DNA of 13,704 nucleotides, taken from positions 1 to 13,704 of the forward strand of contig NZ_DATLJA010000033.1 in assembly GCF_035539115.1 (NCBI RefSeq), given 5' to 3'. The position numbers and the translations under genes were made by a program. Numbering within the stretch: the first letter of the stretch is position 1; each line of letters starts with the position of its first letter. This stretch comes from Desulfitobacterium_A sp035539115 (lineage in GTDB: Bacteria; Bacillota; Desulfitobacteriia; Desulfitobacteriales; Desulfitobacteriaceae). Shown here in pieces: positions 6,979 through 13,677 of the stretch. A model generated the notes under the pieces. That model was not told where the DNA came from and did not search any database. It was given only the letters and a program-made list of their open reading frames with translations.

Positions 6979-7052
6979 TCCGGGATTGTGTAGTGGTAGC
7001 ACGTGTGTTTCTGGATCACATAGCCTGGGTTCGAATCCTAGTCCCGGAGCCA
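6979..7052 (+). tRNA. tRNA-Gln, anticodon CUG
   Basis: The 7-bp acceptor stem (TCCGGGA with TCCCGGA) has the U1-A72 pair typical of bacterial tRNA-Gln, discriminator G73 and an encoded CCA. The D-arm is GTGT/GCAC around AGTGGTA. The anticodon loop TTCTGGA carries CTG at 7011-7013 and decodes CAG. The T-arm is CTGGG/CCTAG around TTCGAAT. The last anticodon-stem pair is T31 against T39, a mismatch, where an A-T pair is usual. The gene is otherwise intact. Confidence 0.93.
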
Positions 7053-7053
7053 T

Positions 7054-7129
7054 GGCCCCATAGTCAAGAGGCCTAAGACGCTGCCCTCTCAAGGCGGAAA
7101 CACGGGTCCGAATCCCGTTGGGGCTACCA
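7054..7129 (+). tRNA. tRNA-Glu, anticodon CUC
   Basis: The gene begins one base after tRNA-Gln. The acceptor stem GGCCCCA pairs with TGGGGCT, the outermost pair being G-U; then A73 and an encoded CCA. The anticodon stem CTGCC/GGCGG holds the loop CTCTCAA with CTC at 7088-7090, which decodes GAG. The T-stem ACGGG/CCCGT is perfect, but the T-loop reads TCCGAAT rather than TTCGAAT: the nearly universal U55, the pseudouridine site, is C at 7108. Confidence 0.92.
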
Positions 7130-7140
7130 AATCACCAACC

Positions 7141-7174
7141 AACTCTGTTCACTTCGTGTGGGCAGAGTTTTTTT
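7141..7174 (+). terminator. Intrinsic terminator of the tRNA pair
   Basis: AACTCTG (7141-7147) pairs with CAGAGTT (7163-7169), with an inner CAC/GTG around TTC, followed by seven T (7168-7174). It starts 12 bases after the tRNA-Glu CCA. Its T-run is also the first bases of the repeat that follows. Confidence 0.85.
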
Positions 7175-7220
7175 ATACTAACAGAAAGTATAAATTTTCG
7201 GCAGATAGCATAAGTGCAAC
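7172..7220. repeat. Truncated, diverged copy of the 94-bp repeat (5' half)
   Basis: Bases 7172-7220 match the first half of the 94-bp units at 12661-12942 almost base for base: the TTTATACT/AGTATAAA hairpin with an AACAGA-type loop, then CGGCAGATAGCATAAGTGCAAC. After 7220 the sequence departs, with two small hairpins instead (AGCG/CGCT near 7222-7233 and CTACG/CGTAG near 7237-7251) where the other copies have their GC-rich half. Confidence 0.85.
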
Positions 7221-7254
7221 CAGCGGTTTCGCTTTCCTACGATGCACGTAGTTA

Positions 7255-7325
7255 AGTCCGGCAGGATAAGGCAACTAGGGCTAGCACCTTCGCTAGGGCT
7301 TGGTGCTAGCCAAGTTTTCTTTATC
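7255..7325. repeat. Diverged second module of the repeat with a 10-bp perfect stem
   Basis: This module has the order seen in the second half of the 94-bp units: CGGCAGGATAAGGCAACTA, a GC-rich hairpin, then CCAAGTTTTCTTTAT. The hairpin arms are GGCTAGCACC and GGTGCTAGCC, perfectly complementary. The 94-bp units have GGCTTCCGCC and GGCGCAAGCC in that place, with one mismatch. The pairing is kept while the bases differ. Confidence 0.75.
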
Positions 7326-7358
7326 GCTGAAGCTCGGCGAAAGCCGGGTTTTCTTTAC
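7326..7358. repeat. Terminator-like tail module of the repeat
   Basis: A stem CTCGGC / GCCGGG capped by GAAA is followed by TTTTCTTTA, the same ending as the 94-bp units (CTTGGC, GCAA, GCCAAG, TTTTC). It would also work as an intrinsic terminator on the plus strand. The rest of the gap to purL (7359-7489) shows only a weak promoter candidate, TATTAT at 7412-7417, without a convincing -35 box. Confidence 0.55.
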
Positions 7359-7489
7359 TGTTTAGCTAAAAACAAAAGCTCTCTAGGGTAGTCGAAGAGG
7401 ATATATCGTGGTATTATGATAAAAATAGAACGATTAGGGGAAAATATGGTCGAAAGTTCGGAAACAACACTACTGAAATGGAGGCAGAC

Positions 7490-10400
7490 ATGGAATTACA
7501 AGCCGTCAAAAGAATTTATGTTGAAAAAAGACCAGGATTTGATATTGAAGCTCGGGGGCTCTTGAACGATTTAAAAGAGAATCTAGGGATCAAAGGGCTA
7601 GCCGGCTTAAGAATCATCAACCGTTATGATATATCAGGGTTAACAGAGGAGGAATATCAGGCGTCTCGTCCGATTATTTTTGCCGAACCTCCACTGGATT
7701 GGGTCTATGACGAACAATTGGAGATTCCCTCTAAGGATCGAGTTTTCGCCATGGAATATCTACCCGGACAGTATGATCAACGGGCGGATTCTGCTGCCCA
7801 ATGCGTCCAGATCCTGACCCAGAATGAACGGCCCAATATCGCTTCGGCGAAAGTGATTATACTGACCGGTCAAATCACTGCTGAAGATTTTGATAACATC
7901 AAGAACTACTGCATCAACCCTGTTGAATCACGGGAAGCTTCATTAGAAAAACCTGAGAGCCTAGAATTTGAACCGGACATCCCGCCTGATGTCGAATTAT
8001 TGGAAGGCTTTAGCGCTAAAACCCCAGCTCAACTGAAAGCGTTTTTCGAGGGTGCAGGTTTGGCCATGAGTTATGAGGACTTGGCTTTTTGCCAGCGCTA
8101 TTTTCGAGATACGGAGCAAAGAAACCCGACGATTACCGAAATCCGCGTGATTGACACCTACTGGTCGGATCACTGTCGGCATACCACATTTTTTACTCAG
8201 CTTGAGAACGTTACGATTGATGAAGGAGATTTTTCCGATCCGCTGAACACGGCTTACGGAGAATATCTCGCAACCCGGGAATATGTTTACGGTGAAAAGC
8301 TTCCTAACAAAGATGTCTGCCTGATGGACTTAGCTATTATGGGAGCAAAAGAACTGAAGAAAAAGGGTCTCTTACAAGACCTCGATGAATCCGATGAAAT
8401 CAATGCCTGTAGCATTGTGGTGAATGTAGACATCGACGACCAGAATGAAGAGTGGCTGGTGATGTTTAAAAATGAGACCCATAATCATCCTACCGAAATC
8501 GAACCCTTTGGTGGGGCTGCGACCTGTCTGGGCGGAGCGATCCGCGATCCCTTGTCTGGTCGTACCTATGTTTACCAGGCGATGCGCGTAACTGGAAGTG
8601 CTGATCCGCGAGCCAAAATGGAGGATACTTTACCCGGCAAACTCCCACAAAGAAAGATAACCATGGGTGCAGCTGAGGGGTACAGTTCCTATGGAAACCA
8701 AATTGGACTAGCTACAGGTCAAGTGACTGAAGTATATGATGAAGATTTTGTGGCCAAACGAATGGAAATCGGGGCCGTGATTGCAGCAGCTCCTCGGGCT
8801 AATGTGGTTCGTAAAACGCCTGAGCCAGGAGATGTTATCGTACTCGTCGGTGGAAGAACAGGTCGGGATGGATGTGGCGGTGCTACTGGGTCTTCCAAGG
8901 AACACACGGCAGAGTCCCTCGTGACCTGTGGGGCGGAAGTCCAAAAAGGAAATGCTCCAACCGAACGAAAAATTCAACGGTTGTTCCGTAATAATAAGGT
9001 CAGTACGATGATCAAGCGTTGTAATGATTTCGGTGCCGGGGGTGTTTCCGTAGCGATCGGGGAATTAACCGAAGGCTTGGAGATCAACTTGGATGCGGTT
9101 CCGAAAAAGTACGAAGGGCTAGATGGAACGGAACTCGCGATTTCCGAATCTCAGGAGCGAATGGCCGTCGTTATTTCTGCCGAAGATTTTGAGGCGTTCG
9201 TTAAGTATGCCCAAAAGGAAAATCTGGAAGCCTCACTCGTCGCCAACGTCACGACTAACCCCCGCTTAAAAATGGTTTGGCGGGACCAGGCAATTGTCGA
9301 TATTAGCCGCGAGTTTTTGAATACCAACGGAGTTAAACAACGGGCCAATGTCAAAGTTAATCTCCCCGATGCCAGTCAGAATTACTTTAAAAAATTGCCA
9401 GCAACGATCGAGCAAAGGTTAGCTGGAGTAAATAAGGCTACAGCTTTAACGGAGGCTTGGTTGGCCAATTTGCAGGATTTAAATGTCTGCAGTCAAAAAG
9501 GCTTGGTCGAGCGATTTGACTCGACGATCGGGTCGAATACGGTGCTGATGCCCTATGGTGGCAAATATCAAGCGACTCCGGCAGAAGGTATGGTTGCTAA
9601 ACTGCCAGTTCAGTCTGGCGAAACCCATACGGCGACCGTAATGTCCTACGGCTATAATCCGCAATTGGCCAAATGGAGTCCCTTCCACGGGGCTCTCTAT
9701 GCTGTAGTCGATGCCGTAACCAAGATCGTCGCGCTTGGCGGGGATTATCAGAAGGTTCGGCTGACCCTGCAGGAGTATTTTGAAAAGTTGGGCCAAGATC
9801 CTGAAAAATGGGGAAAACCTTTTAGTGCCTTACTGGGCGCCTATTATGCCCAGAAGAAACTGGAAATTCCGGCTATCGGCGGGAAAGACAGCATGTCGGG
9901 GACGTTTATGGACCGACATGTACCTCCGACACTCGTCGCTTTTGCTGTCGATGTGATGAAGATAGAGCAGGTTGTATCCCAGGAATTTAAAAAGGCGGGC
10001 AGCCAAGTGGTTCTCCTTCCAGCCGTTCGCGATGAAAATGAGCTTCCTGATTTTGAGCGTCTGAGTCAGAACTACACCAAAGTCAATGAGCTGATCCGTT
10101 CCGGAAAGGTTCTGGCTTCATATACTGTGCGGATGGGCGGGCTAGCCGTAGCTCTTAGCAAAATGTCTTTTGGCAACCGGATCGGTATGACGTTTAACGA
10201 TCAGGTTGAGGTTAAGAACGTGTTCCGCCCAGACTACGGTTCGATCGTCCTGGAAATCGGGGAAGAGGTTAACCTGAAGGAAGTTTTCGGTGAGGTAATC
10301 TATCAATGGCTCGGCTCGACCCAGGAAAACCCGATGATCAGATTGAACGGCGTAGATATTCCGGTAGACGCTGCTTTTGAAGCGTGGGAAAAGCCCCTCA

Positions 10401-11296
10401 AGAAAATCTTCCCGACTGAAACGGAAAATGGGGTTGAGCCGCAAACAATTCGCTATGACCGACGCAACACGCATAAGTTATCCACAAAAGTCGCTCAACC
10501 GAGAATCCTGATCCCGGTTTTCCCGGGGACGAACTGTGAATATGATTCGGCGAAGGCCTTTGAGAAAGCGGGAGGAATCGTTGATACCCTCGTGATCAGA
10601 AACCTTTCAGCATCAGATGTAGAAGAATCCATTCACGAGATGGTGAGGATGATTGAGCAAGCTCAAATTGTCATGCTGCCGGGTGGCTTTAGCGCCGGGG
10701 ACGAACCGGACGGTTCGGGGAAATTCATCGCCACGATGTTTAGAAATCCACGAATTAAGGAAGCAGTGATGAAACTCCTGAATCAGAGAGACGGTTTGAT
10801 GCTGGGCATTTGCAATGGCTTCCAAGCCTTGATTAAACTCGGCCTTGTTCCGTACGGAGAAATTGTGGACTTAACCGAGAACTCGCCAACGCTGACCTAT
10901 AATAAAATCGGACGACACGTTTCCTGTATGGTTCAAACCAAAATTGTGTCTGCTTTATCTCCTTGGTTTAGCGGGGTAGAACTCGGCGATATTCATACGA
11001 TTGCCGTTTCCCACGGGGAGGGACGCTTTGTCGCTAATCCAGACGTGATTCAGAAGCTGATAGCTAATGGGCAAGTCGCGACTCAATATGTGGATCTTAA
11101 CGGCAACCCCAGTAATGATGTCCTTTATACCCCCAATGGATCTTATGAAGCTATTGAAAGTATTACAAGCCCGGATGGCCGGATCCTCGGAAAGATGGGT
11201 CATAGCGAAAGAGCAGGAGCAGGAGTAGCCATCAATATTTCCGGCAATAAATATCAGCCCCTTTTTGAAGGCGGCGTCAATTACTTTAGAGGGTAG
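7490..11296 (+). CDS. purL: Phosphoribosylformylglycinamidine synthase, large single-chain form
   Basis: This enzyme makes FGAM from FGAR, ATP and glutamine, step four of purine synthesis, in the cytoplasm. I chose ATG 7490 (1268 residues) because GGAGG at 7480-7484 lies 5 bases before it; the upstream in-frame ATG at 7478 overlaps that site. In order: an N-terminal PurS-like part, the linker motif SDHCRH (226-231), the synthase core with NETHNHPTEIEPFGG from 328 and GGATGSSKE (463-471), a second core half with IGGKDSMSG (796-804), and a class I glutamine amidotransferase domain from about 1005. In that domain PVFPGTNC (1009-1016) leads to the nucleophile C1108 in GICNGFQ and to H1238 and E1240 of GHSER. 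Length and order fit the single-chain Gram-positive clade, not the PurS/PurQ/PurL three-protein form. No other purine gene is in the window, and no purine riboswitch is visible upstream. Confidence 0.95.
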   Translation: MELQAVKRIYVEKRPGFDIEARGLLNDLKENLGIKGLAGLRIINRYDISGLTEEEYQASRPIIFAEPPLDWVYDEQLEIPSKDRVFAMEYLPGQYDQRADSAAQCVQILTQNERPNIASAKVIILTGQITAEDFDNIKNYCINPVESREASLEKPESLEFEPDIPPDVELLEGFSAKTPAQLKAFFEGAGLAMSYEDLAFCQRYFRDTEQRNPTITEIRVIDTYWSDHCRHTTFFTQLENVTIDEGDFSDPLNTAYGEYLATREYVYGEKLPNKDVCLMDLAIMGAKELKKKGLLQDLDESDEINACSIVVNVDIDDQNEEWLVMFKNETHNHPTEIEPFGGAATCLGGAIRDPLSGRTYVYQAMRVTGSADPRAKMEDTLPGKLPQRKITMGAAEGYSSYGNQIGLATGQVTEVYDEDFVAKRMEIGAVIAAAPRANVVRKTPEPGDVIVLVGGRTGRDGCGGATGSSKEHTAESLVTCGAEVQKGNAPTERKIQRLFRNNKVSTMIKRCNDFGAGGVSVAIGELTEGLEINLDAVPKKYEGLDGTELAISESQERMAVVISAEDFEAFVKYAQKENLEASLVANVTTNPRLKMVWRDQAIVDISREFLNTNGVKQRANVKVNLPDASQNYFKKLPATIEQRLAGVNKATALTEAWLANLQDLNVCSQKGLVERFDSTIGSNTVLMPYGGKYQATPAEGMVAKLPVQSGETHTATVMSYGYNPQLAKWSPFHGALYAVVDAVTKIVALGGDYQKVRLTLQEYFEKLGQDPEKWGKPFSALLGAYYAQKKLEIPAIGGKDSMSGTFMDRHVPPTLVAFAVDVMKIEQVVSQEFKKAGSQVVLLPAVRDENELPDFERLSQNYTKVNELIRSGKVLASYTVRMGGLAVALSKMSFGNRIGMTFNDQVEVKNVFRPDYGSIVLEIGEEVNLKEVFGEVIYQWLGSTQENPMIRLNGVDIPVDAAFEAWEKPLKKIFPTETENGVEPQTIRYDRRNTHKLSTKVAQPRILIPVFPGTNCEYDSAKAFEKAGGIVDTLVIRNLSASDVEESIHEMVRMIEQAQIVMLPGGFSAGDEPDGSGKFIATMFRNPRIKEAVMKLLNQRDGLMLGICNGFQALIKLGLVPYGEIVDLTENSPTLTYNKIGRHVSCMVQTKIVSALSPWFSGVELGDIHTIAVSHGEGRFVANPDVIQKLIANGQVATQYVDLNGNPSNDVLYTPNGSYEAIESITSPDGRILGKMGHSERAGAGVAINISGNKYQPLFEGGVNYFRG

Positions 11297-11299
11297 GGT

Positions 11300-11320
11300 A
11301 GATGTATAATAAGAACATCT
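11300..11320 (+). promoter_or_regulatory. Candidate -10 box inside a small palindrome after purL
   Basis: TATAAT at 11305-11310 lies just after the purL stop. No good -35 box precedes it (TTACTT at 11281-11286 is the nearest). The inverted repeat AGATGT (11300-11305) and ACATCT (11315-11320) brackets it. It could drive the remnant at 11348 and ytvI. No purL terminator is evident, so co-transcription is equally possible. Confidence 0.35.
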
Positions 11321-11347
11321 CTAATTGCTCAAAAAGGGGGATAATGG

Positions 11348-11445
11348 ATGTTAATTGTTACTACCGAAAATGTCATAATGTCAAAGGTTATAAAGTGATA
11401 GATGTTAAACATGTTGAATATTATGGGGTAGAATTACTTTCGTGA
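11348..11445 (+). pseudogene. Frameshifted, truncated remnant resembling the start of a YbjQ/UPF0145 protein
   Basis: A strong Shine-Dalgarno (AAAAAGGGGG, 11331-11340) sits 7 bases before ATG 11348, whose frame reads MLIVTTENV and stops after 16 codons (TGA 11396-11398). In the next frame the sequence goes on as GYKVIDVKHVEYYGVELLS to TGA 11443-11445. The frames part at AATGTCAT followed by AATGTCAA (11369-11384). Removing 8 bases joins them as a continuous 29-residue reading ENVKGYKVIDVK. The opening resembles the N-terminus of YbjQ/UPF0145 proteins (about 105 residues), from memory. A live alternative is a 33-residue ORF from ATG 11344 in the second frame, with poorer spacing (3 bases) to the same Shine-Dalgarno. 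The frameshift is seen; the family is inferred. Confidence 0.5.
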
Positions 11446-11455
11446 GGTGAAAGCG

Positions 11456-12559
11456 TTGAGCAGCCAGAAACATCTTCTATGGACAAGTGTAAACAGGCTT
11501 ACGGTGGTAACAACTGTACTTGTCTTGTTGAAAGTCTTTACATACTTTTTTCAAGACTTTTTGACTGTTTTCGGTGAAGTGATTTCCAGAACGTTTAGTG
11601 TCTTTCTACCGTTTTTTATTGCGCTTATTCTCGCCGCTTTGTTAGAACCACTCGTTGTGCGCTTGATGCGAGTCATACGCATTCGTCGGCCGTATGCAGC
11701 AGTAATTACTCTTCTTCTAGCAATTGCCGTATTGAGCCTTTTTGTTTTTTTGTTTGTTGCCCGTCTTTATACTGAATTATCAGATTTAGCAATCACATTG
11801 CCTAATTATAGCTATCTCATGGATTTCGTTTCACGACAAGTGGATATTGTGGAAAAGTTTGTCAAGGTAAACCCTCAAATCCAAAGCGCTTTAACTACAT
11901 CGACGGAAACTTTGGCAAGAACGCTTCAAGAATGGGCTAAATCGGGGAGTGCGTTTTTACTTGGTTTTCTGACAGCATTACCCCGTATATTTATTGTGAT
12001 GATCGTCTCCCTTGTTGCGACATTAATGATGAGCTCAAGTTTTCCCAATGTAAAACAGTTTATGGCTAACCTGTTTCCACGCCGTTGGCACGTCAGTGCT
12101 CAGACTGTTAGTAAGGACCTGGGAGCGGCCGGCGTGGGATATTTACGTGCTCTAGCCATTTTAATGTCAGTGACAGCATTCACAACCATCGTCGGTTTGC
12201 TTCTTATTGGCAATCGGTATGCTGTTACACTCGGTGTGCTTGCAGGCTTATTGGATGCAGTGCCAATTGTGGGCACGGGCATTTTATTTGGACCTTGGAT
12301 TGTCGGCTTATTTTTAATGGGATTATTCGGAGAGGGGTTCAAGGTGATATCAATGTGGGTCATTACCCTTGTGATTCGCCAGTTTCTTGAACCTAAGATC
12401 ATGTCCAAAGGGCTTGGGTTACAACCGCTACCTACGCTCATCTCGATGTATATAGGGATGCAGTTGTTGGGAATAGGAGGTATTCTGATGGGACCTGCAA
12501 TTGTCATCAGTTATGAAGCCTTACGCAAAGTTGGAGTTTTTGGGCCTCCTAAAAGTTAA
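11456..12559 (+). CDS. ytvI: AI-2E/PerM family permease, probable sporulation membrane protein YtvI
   Basis: A polytopic membrane protein of 367 residues if translation starts at TTG 11456, which has GAGGTG (11444-11449) 6 bases upstream. GTG at 11447 would add three residues but overlaps that site. About eight hydrophobic segments surround a soluble stretch at about 100-155. The family signature is in the second half: DAVPIVGTG from D267, then RQFLEPKI from R308 and GLGLQPLPTLISMYIG. This is the PerM/AI-2E transporter fold; length and motif wording fit the YtvI branch that Firmicutes use in spore formation, where its transported substrate is not established. The upstream remnant's stop lies in its ribosome binding site. 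The family is sure; the YtvI assignment is likely. Confidence 0.82.
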   Translation: MSSQKHLLWTSVNRLTVVTTVLVLLKVFTYFFQDFLTVFGEVISRTFSVFLPFFIALILAALLEPLVVRLMRVIRIRRPYAAVITLLLAIAVLSLFVFLFVARLYTELSDLAITLPNYSYLMDFVSRQVDIVEKFVKVNPQIQSALTTSTETLARTLQEWAKSGSAFLLGFLTALPRIFIVMIVSLVATLMMSSSFPNVKQFMANLFPRRWHVSAQTVSKDLGAAGVGYLRALAILMSVTAFTTIVGLLLIGNRYAVTLGVLAGLLDAVPIVGTGILFGPWIVGLFLMGLFGEGFKVISMWVITLVIRQFLEPKIMSKGLGLQPLPTLISMYIGMQLLGIGGILMGPAIVISYEALRKVGVFGPPKS

Positions 12560-12619
12560 ACGATTTGTTTTTATAAACCCAATTTTGAACTAAATTCGAG
12601 GAACTGTCGCGATGAAGTT

Positions 12620-12652
12620 GAAATTGCCCTCGGCACTGCCGAGGGCAATTTC
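12620..12652 (+). terminator. Perfect 15-bp hairpin after ytvI
   Basis: GAAATTGCCCTCGGC (12620-12634) and its exact inverse (12638-12652) flank an ACT loop, 60 bases after the ytvI stop. There is no T-run beyond the stem on either strand; only the AT-rich base of the stem could serve. It is probably the ytvI terminator and may also shield against minus-strand transcripts from the secreted-protein gene. The stretch 12560-12619 holds nothing else recognisable. Confidence 0.55.
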
Positions 12653-12660
12653 AAAGATTA

Positions 12661-12754
12661 TTTATACTAACAGAAAGTATAAATTTCCGGCAGATAGCAT
12701 AAGCGCAACTAAGGCTTCCGCCTACGCCAGAGGCTTGGCGCAAGCCAAGTTTTC
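12661..12754. repeat. 94-bp tandem repeat, unit 1
   Basis: The unit runs from TTTATACTAACAGAAAGTAT to GCCAAGTTTTC. It has two structured parts: an AT hairpin (TTTATACT/AGTATAAA) and a GC-rich part that can fold as GGCTTCCGCC with GGCGCAAGCC (one mismatch) or as a smaller CTTGGC-GCAA-GCCAAG hairpin followed by TTTTC. It differs from unit 3 at one base (AAGCGCAAC instead of AAGTGCAAC). Confidence 0.95.
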
Positions 12755-12848
12755 TTTATACTAACAGAAAGTATAAGTTTTGGGCAGATAGCATAAGTGC
12801 AACTAAGGCTTCCGCCTACGCCAGAGGCTTGGCGCAAGCCAAGTTTTC
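12755..12848. repeat. 94-bp tandem repeat, unit 2
   Basis: It follows unit 1 directly, with the same length and order. Differences from unit 3 are confined to a few bases after the AT hairpin (AAGTTTTGGGCAG instead of AAATTTCCGGCAG). Confidence 0.95.
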
Positions 12849-12942
12849 TTTATACTAACAGAAAGTATAAATTTCCGGCAGATAGCATAAGTGCAACTAA
12901 GGCTTCCGCCTACGCCAGAGGCTTGGCGCAAGCCAAGTTTTC
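12849..12942. repeat. 94-bp tandem repeat, unit 3, plus a 5-base stub of a fourth
   Basis: It follows unit 2 directly. TTTAT of a next unit remains at 12943-12947 before unrelated sequence. Its last 33 bases (12910-12942) are also the 3' end of the minus-strand secreted-protein frame, where they encode the final ten residues and the stop. Confidence 0.95.
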
Positions 12943-13677
12943 TTTATCGGAGTCAGTTCGAGTCACCATATGTTCAATCATTTGGGGAAGTTTGCTCGCA
13001 ATCTGAGTTGCCTGATCGGCAGTTATTGTTTTATCTTTTACTGCCTGGTCTAAATTCGCTTTCATGATCAATTGCACCTTGGAAACCAAGTCAGTCTTAT
13101 TAATCTTTTTATCCTGAGCAACCTGCGCCAGAGATTTACCGCTTTTTAGTTGTTCTTTTAGTTGGGTAGCATCGATGCCAAGCAAAGCAGGGATTTGCTG
13201 CCGAACATTTTTAAATACACTTTCTTTTTTACCATCCTTTCGTTCATGCCCAGTCCAAGTTTTATTCATTGCACTGGCAGCTCTTTCAGCAGTCTTCGTT
13301 TTCATCGTAGCCGCTTTGTCTGCAGTCAACTTTCCGTTCGCCACAGCCTTGTCAATTTTGTCATTAAATAACGCTTGAAGCTTTTGCGTCAAGGTGTTAG
13401 CATCCATTCCTTTGGTGGCTGCAATTTGAGCTAGAGTTTTACCGGATTTTAGTTCCTGACTGAACACGTTAGCATCCATACCCAAAATTCCAGCCAGATC
13501 CGCTCCGCGTTCTTGGTGCGTTTCAACCTTTTCCTTAGTCGCAACATTCTCAGTAACGGCATTACCTTGATTATTTAGAGATGCATTAACGCTTGGAACC
13601 GCATACGCAACCCCAGCGCTTAGTGTAAGCGCCAAGATTCCTGTTCCCCCTAATAGAGCTATTTTTTTGAGTCGCAT
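12910..13677 (-). CDS. Secreted protein with two internal helical repeats, function unknown
   Basis: A 255-residue protein with AGGAGGT (13692-13686) 8 bases before the ATG. A signal peptide (basic MRLKK, hydrophobic core to about 21, cleavage expected after AYA at 26) directs it out of the cell. Two similar blocks follow: about 61-138, beginning LAGILGMDANVFSQELKSGK, and about 162-240, beginning IPALLGIDATQLKEQLKSGK. Each contains LAQ(I/V)A and a later charged helix with LTADKA or ITADQA. A lysine-rich linker (139-160) separates them. This resembles Gram-positive secreted proteins with small alpha-helical repeats, often left unnamed; I know no reaction for it. The last ten residues, ENLACAKPLA, and the stop come from the adjoining 94-bp repeat. 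Upstream promoter elements lie beyond the window edge. Confidence 0.85.
   Translation of the reverse strand: MRLKKIALLGGTGILALTLSAGVAYAVPSVNASLNNQGNAVTENVATKEKVETHQERGADLAGILGMDANVFSQELKSGKTLAQIAATKGMDANTLTQKLQALFNDKIDKAVANGKLTADKAATMKTKTAERAASAMNKTWTGHERKDGKKESVFKNVRQQIPALLGIDATQLKEQLKSGKSLAQVAQDKKINKTDLVSKVQLIMKANLDQAVKDKTITADQATQIASKLPQMIEHMVTRTDSDKENLACAKPLA

Noticed and set aside
6874..7092. Minus-strand 72-codon frame across the tRNA genes
   Set aside because: It is antisense to two tRNA genes. The readable peptide (GLGFEPRLCDPETH) is the usual artefact of translating a tRNA T-arm backwards.
12661..12942. CRISPR-like array of direct repeats
   Set aside because: Units of 94 bp touch each other with no unique spacers, and no cas genes are present. 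They are tandem repeats.
12797..13006. Plus-strand frame over the repeats
   Set aside because: It is built from repeat units whose length is not a multiple of three and from antisense of the secreted gene; there is no ribosome binding site.
13162..13378. Plus-strand frames over the secreted-protein gene
   Set aside because: They lie antisense to a gene with a signal peptide, internal repeats and a strong Shine-Dalgarno; they have no ribosome binding sites of their own.
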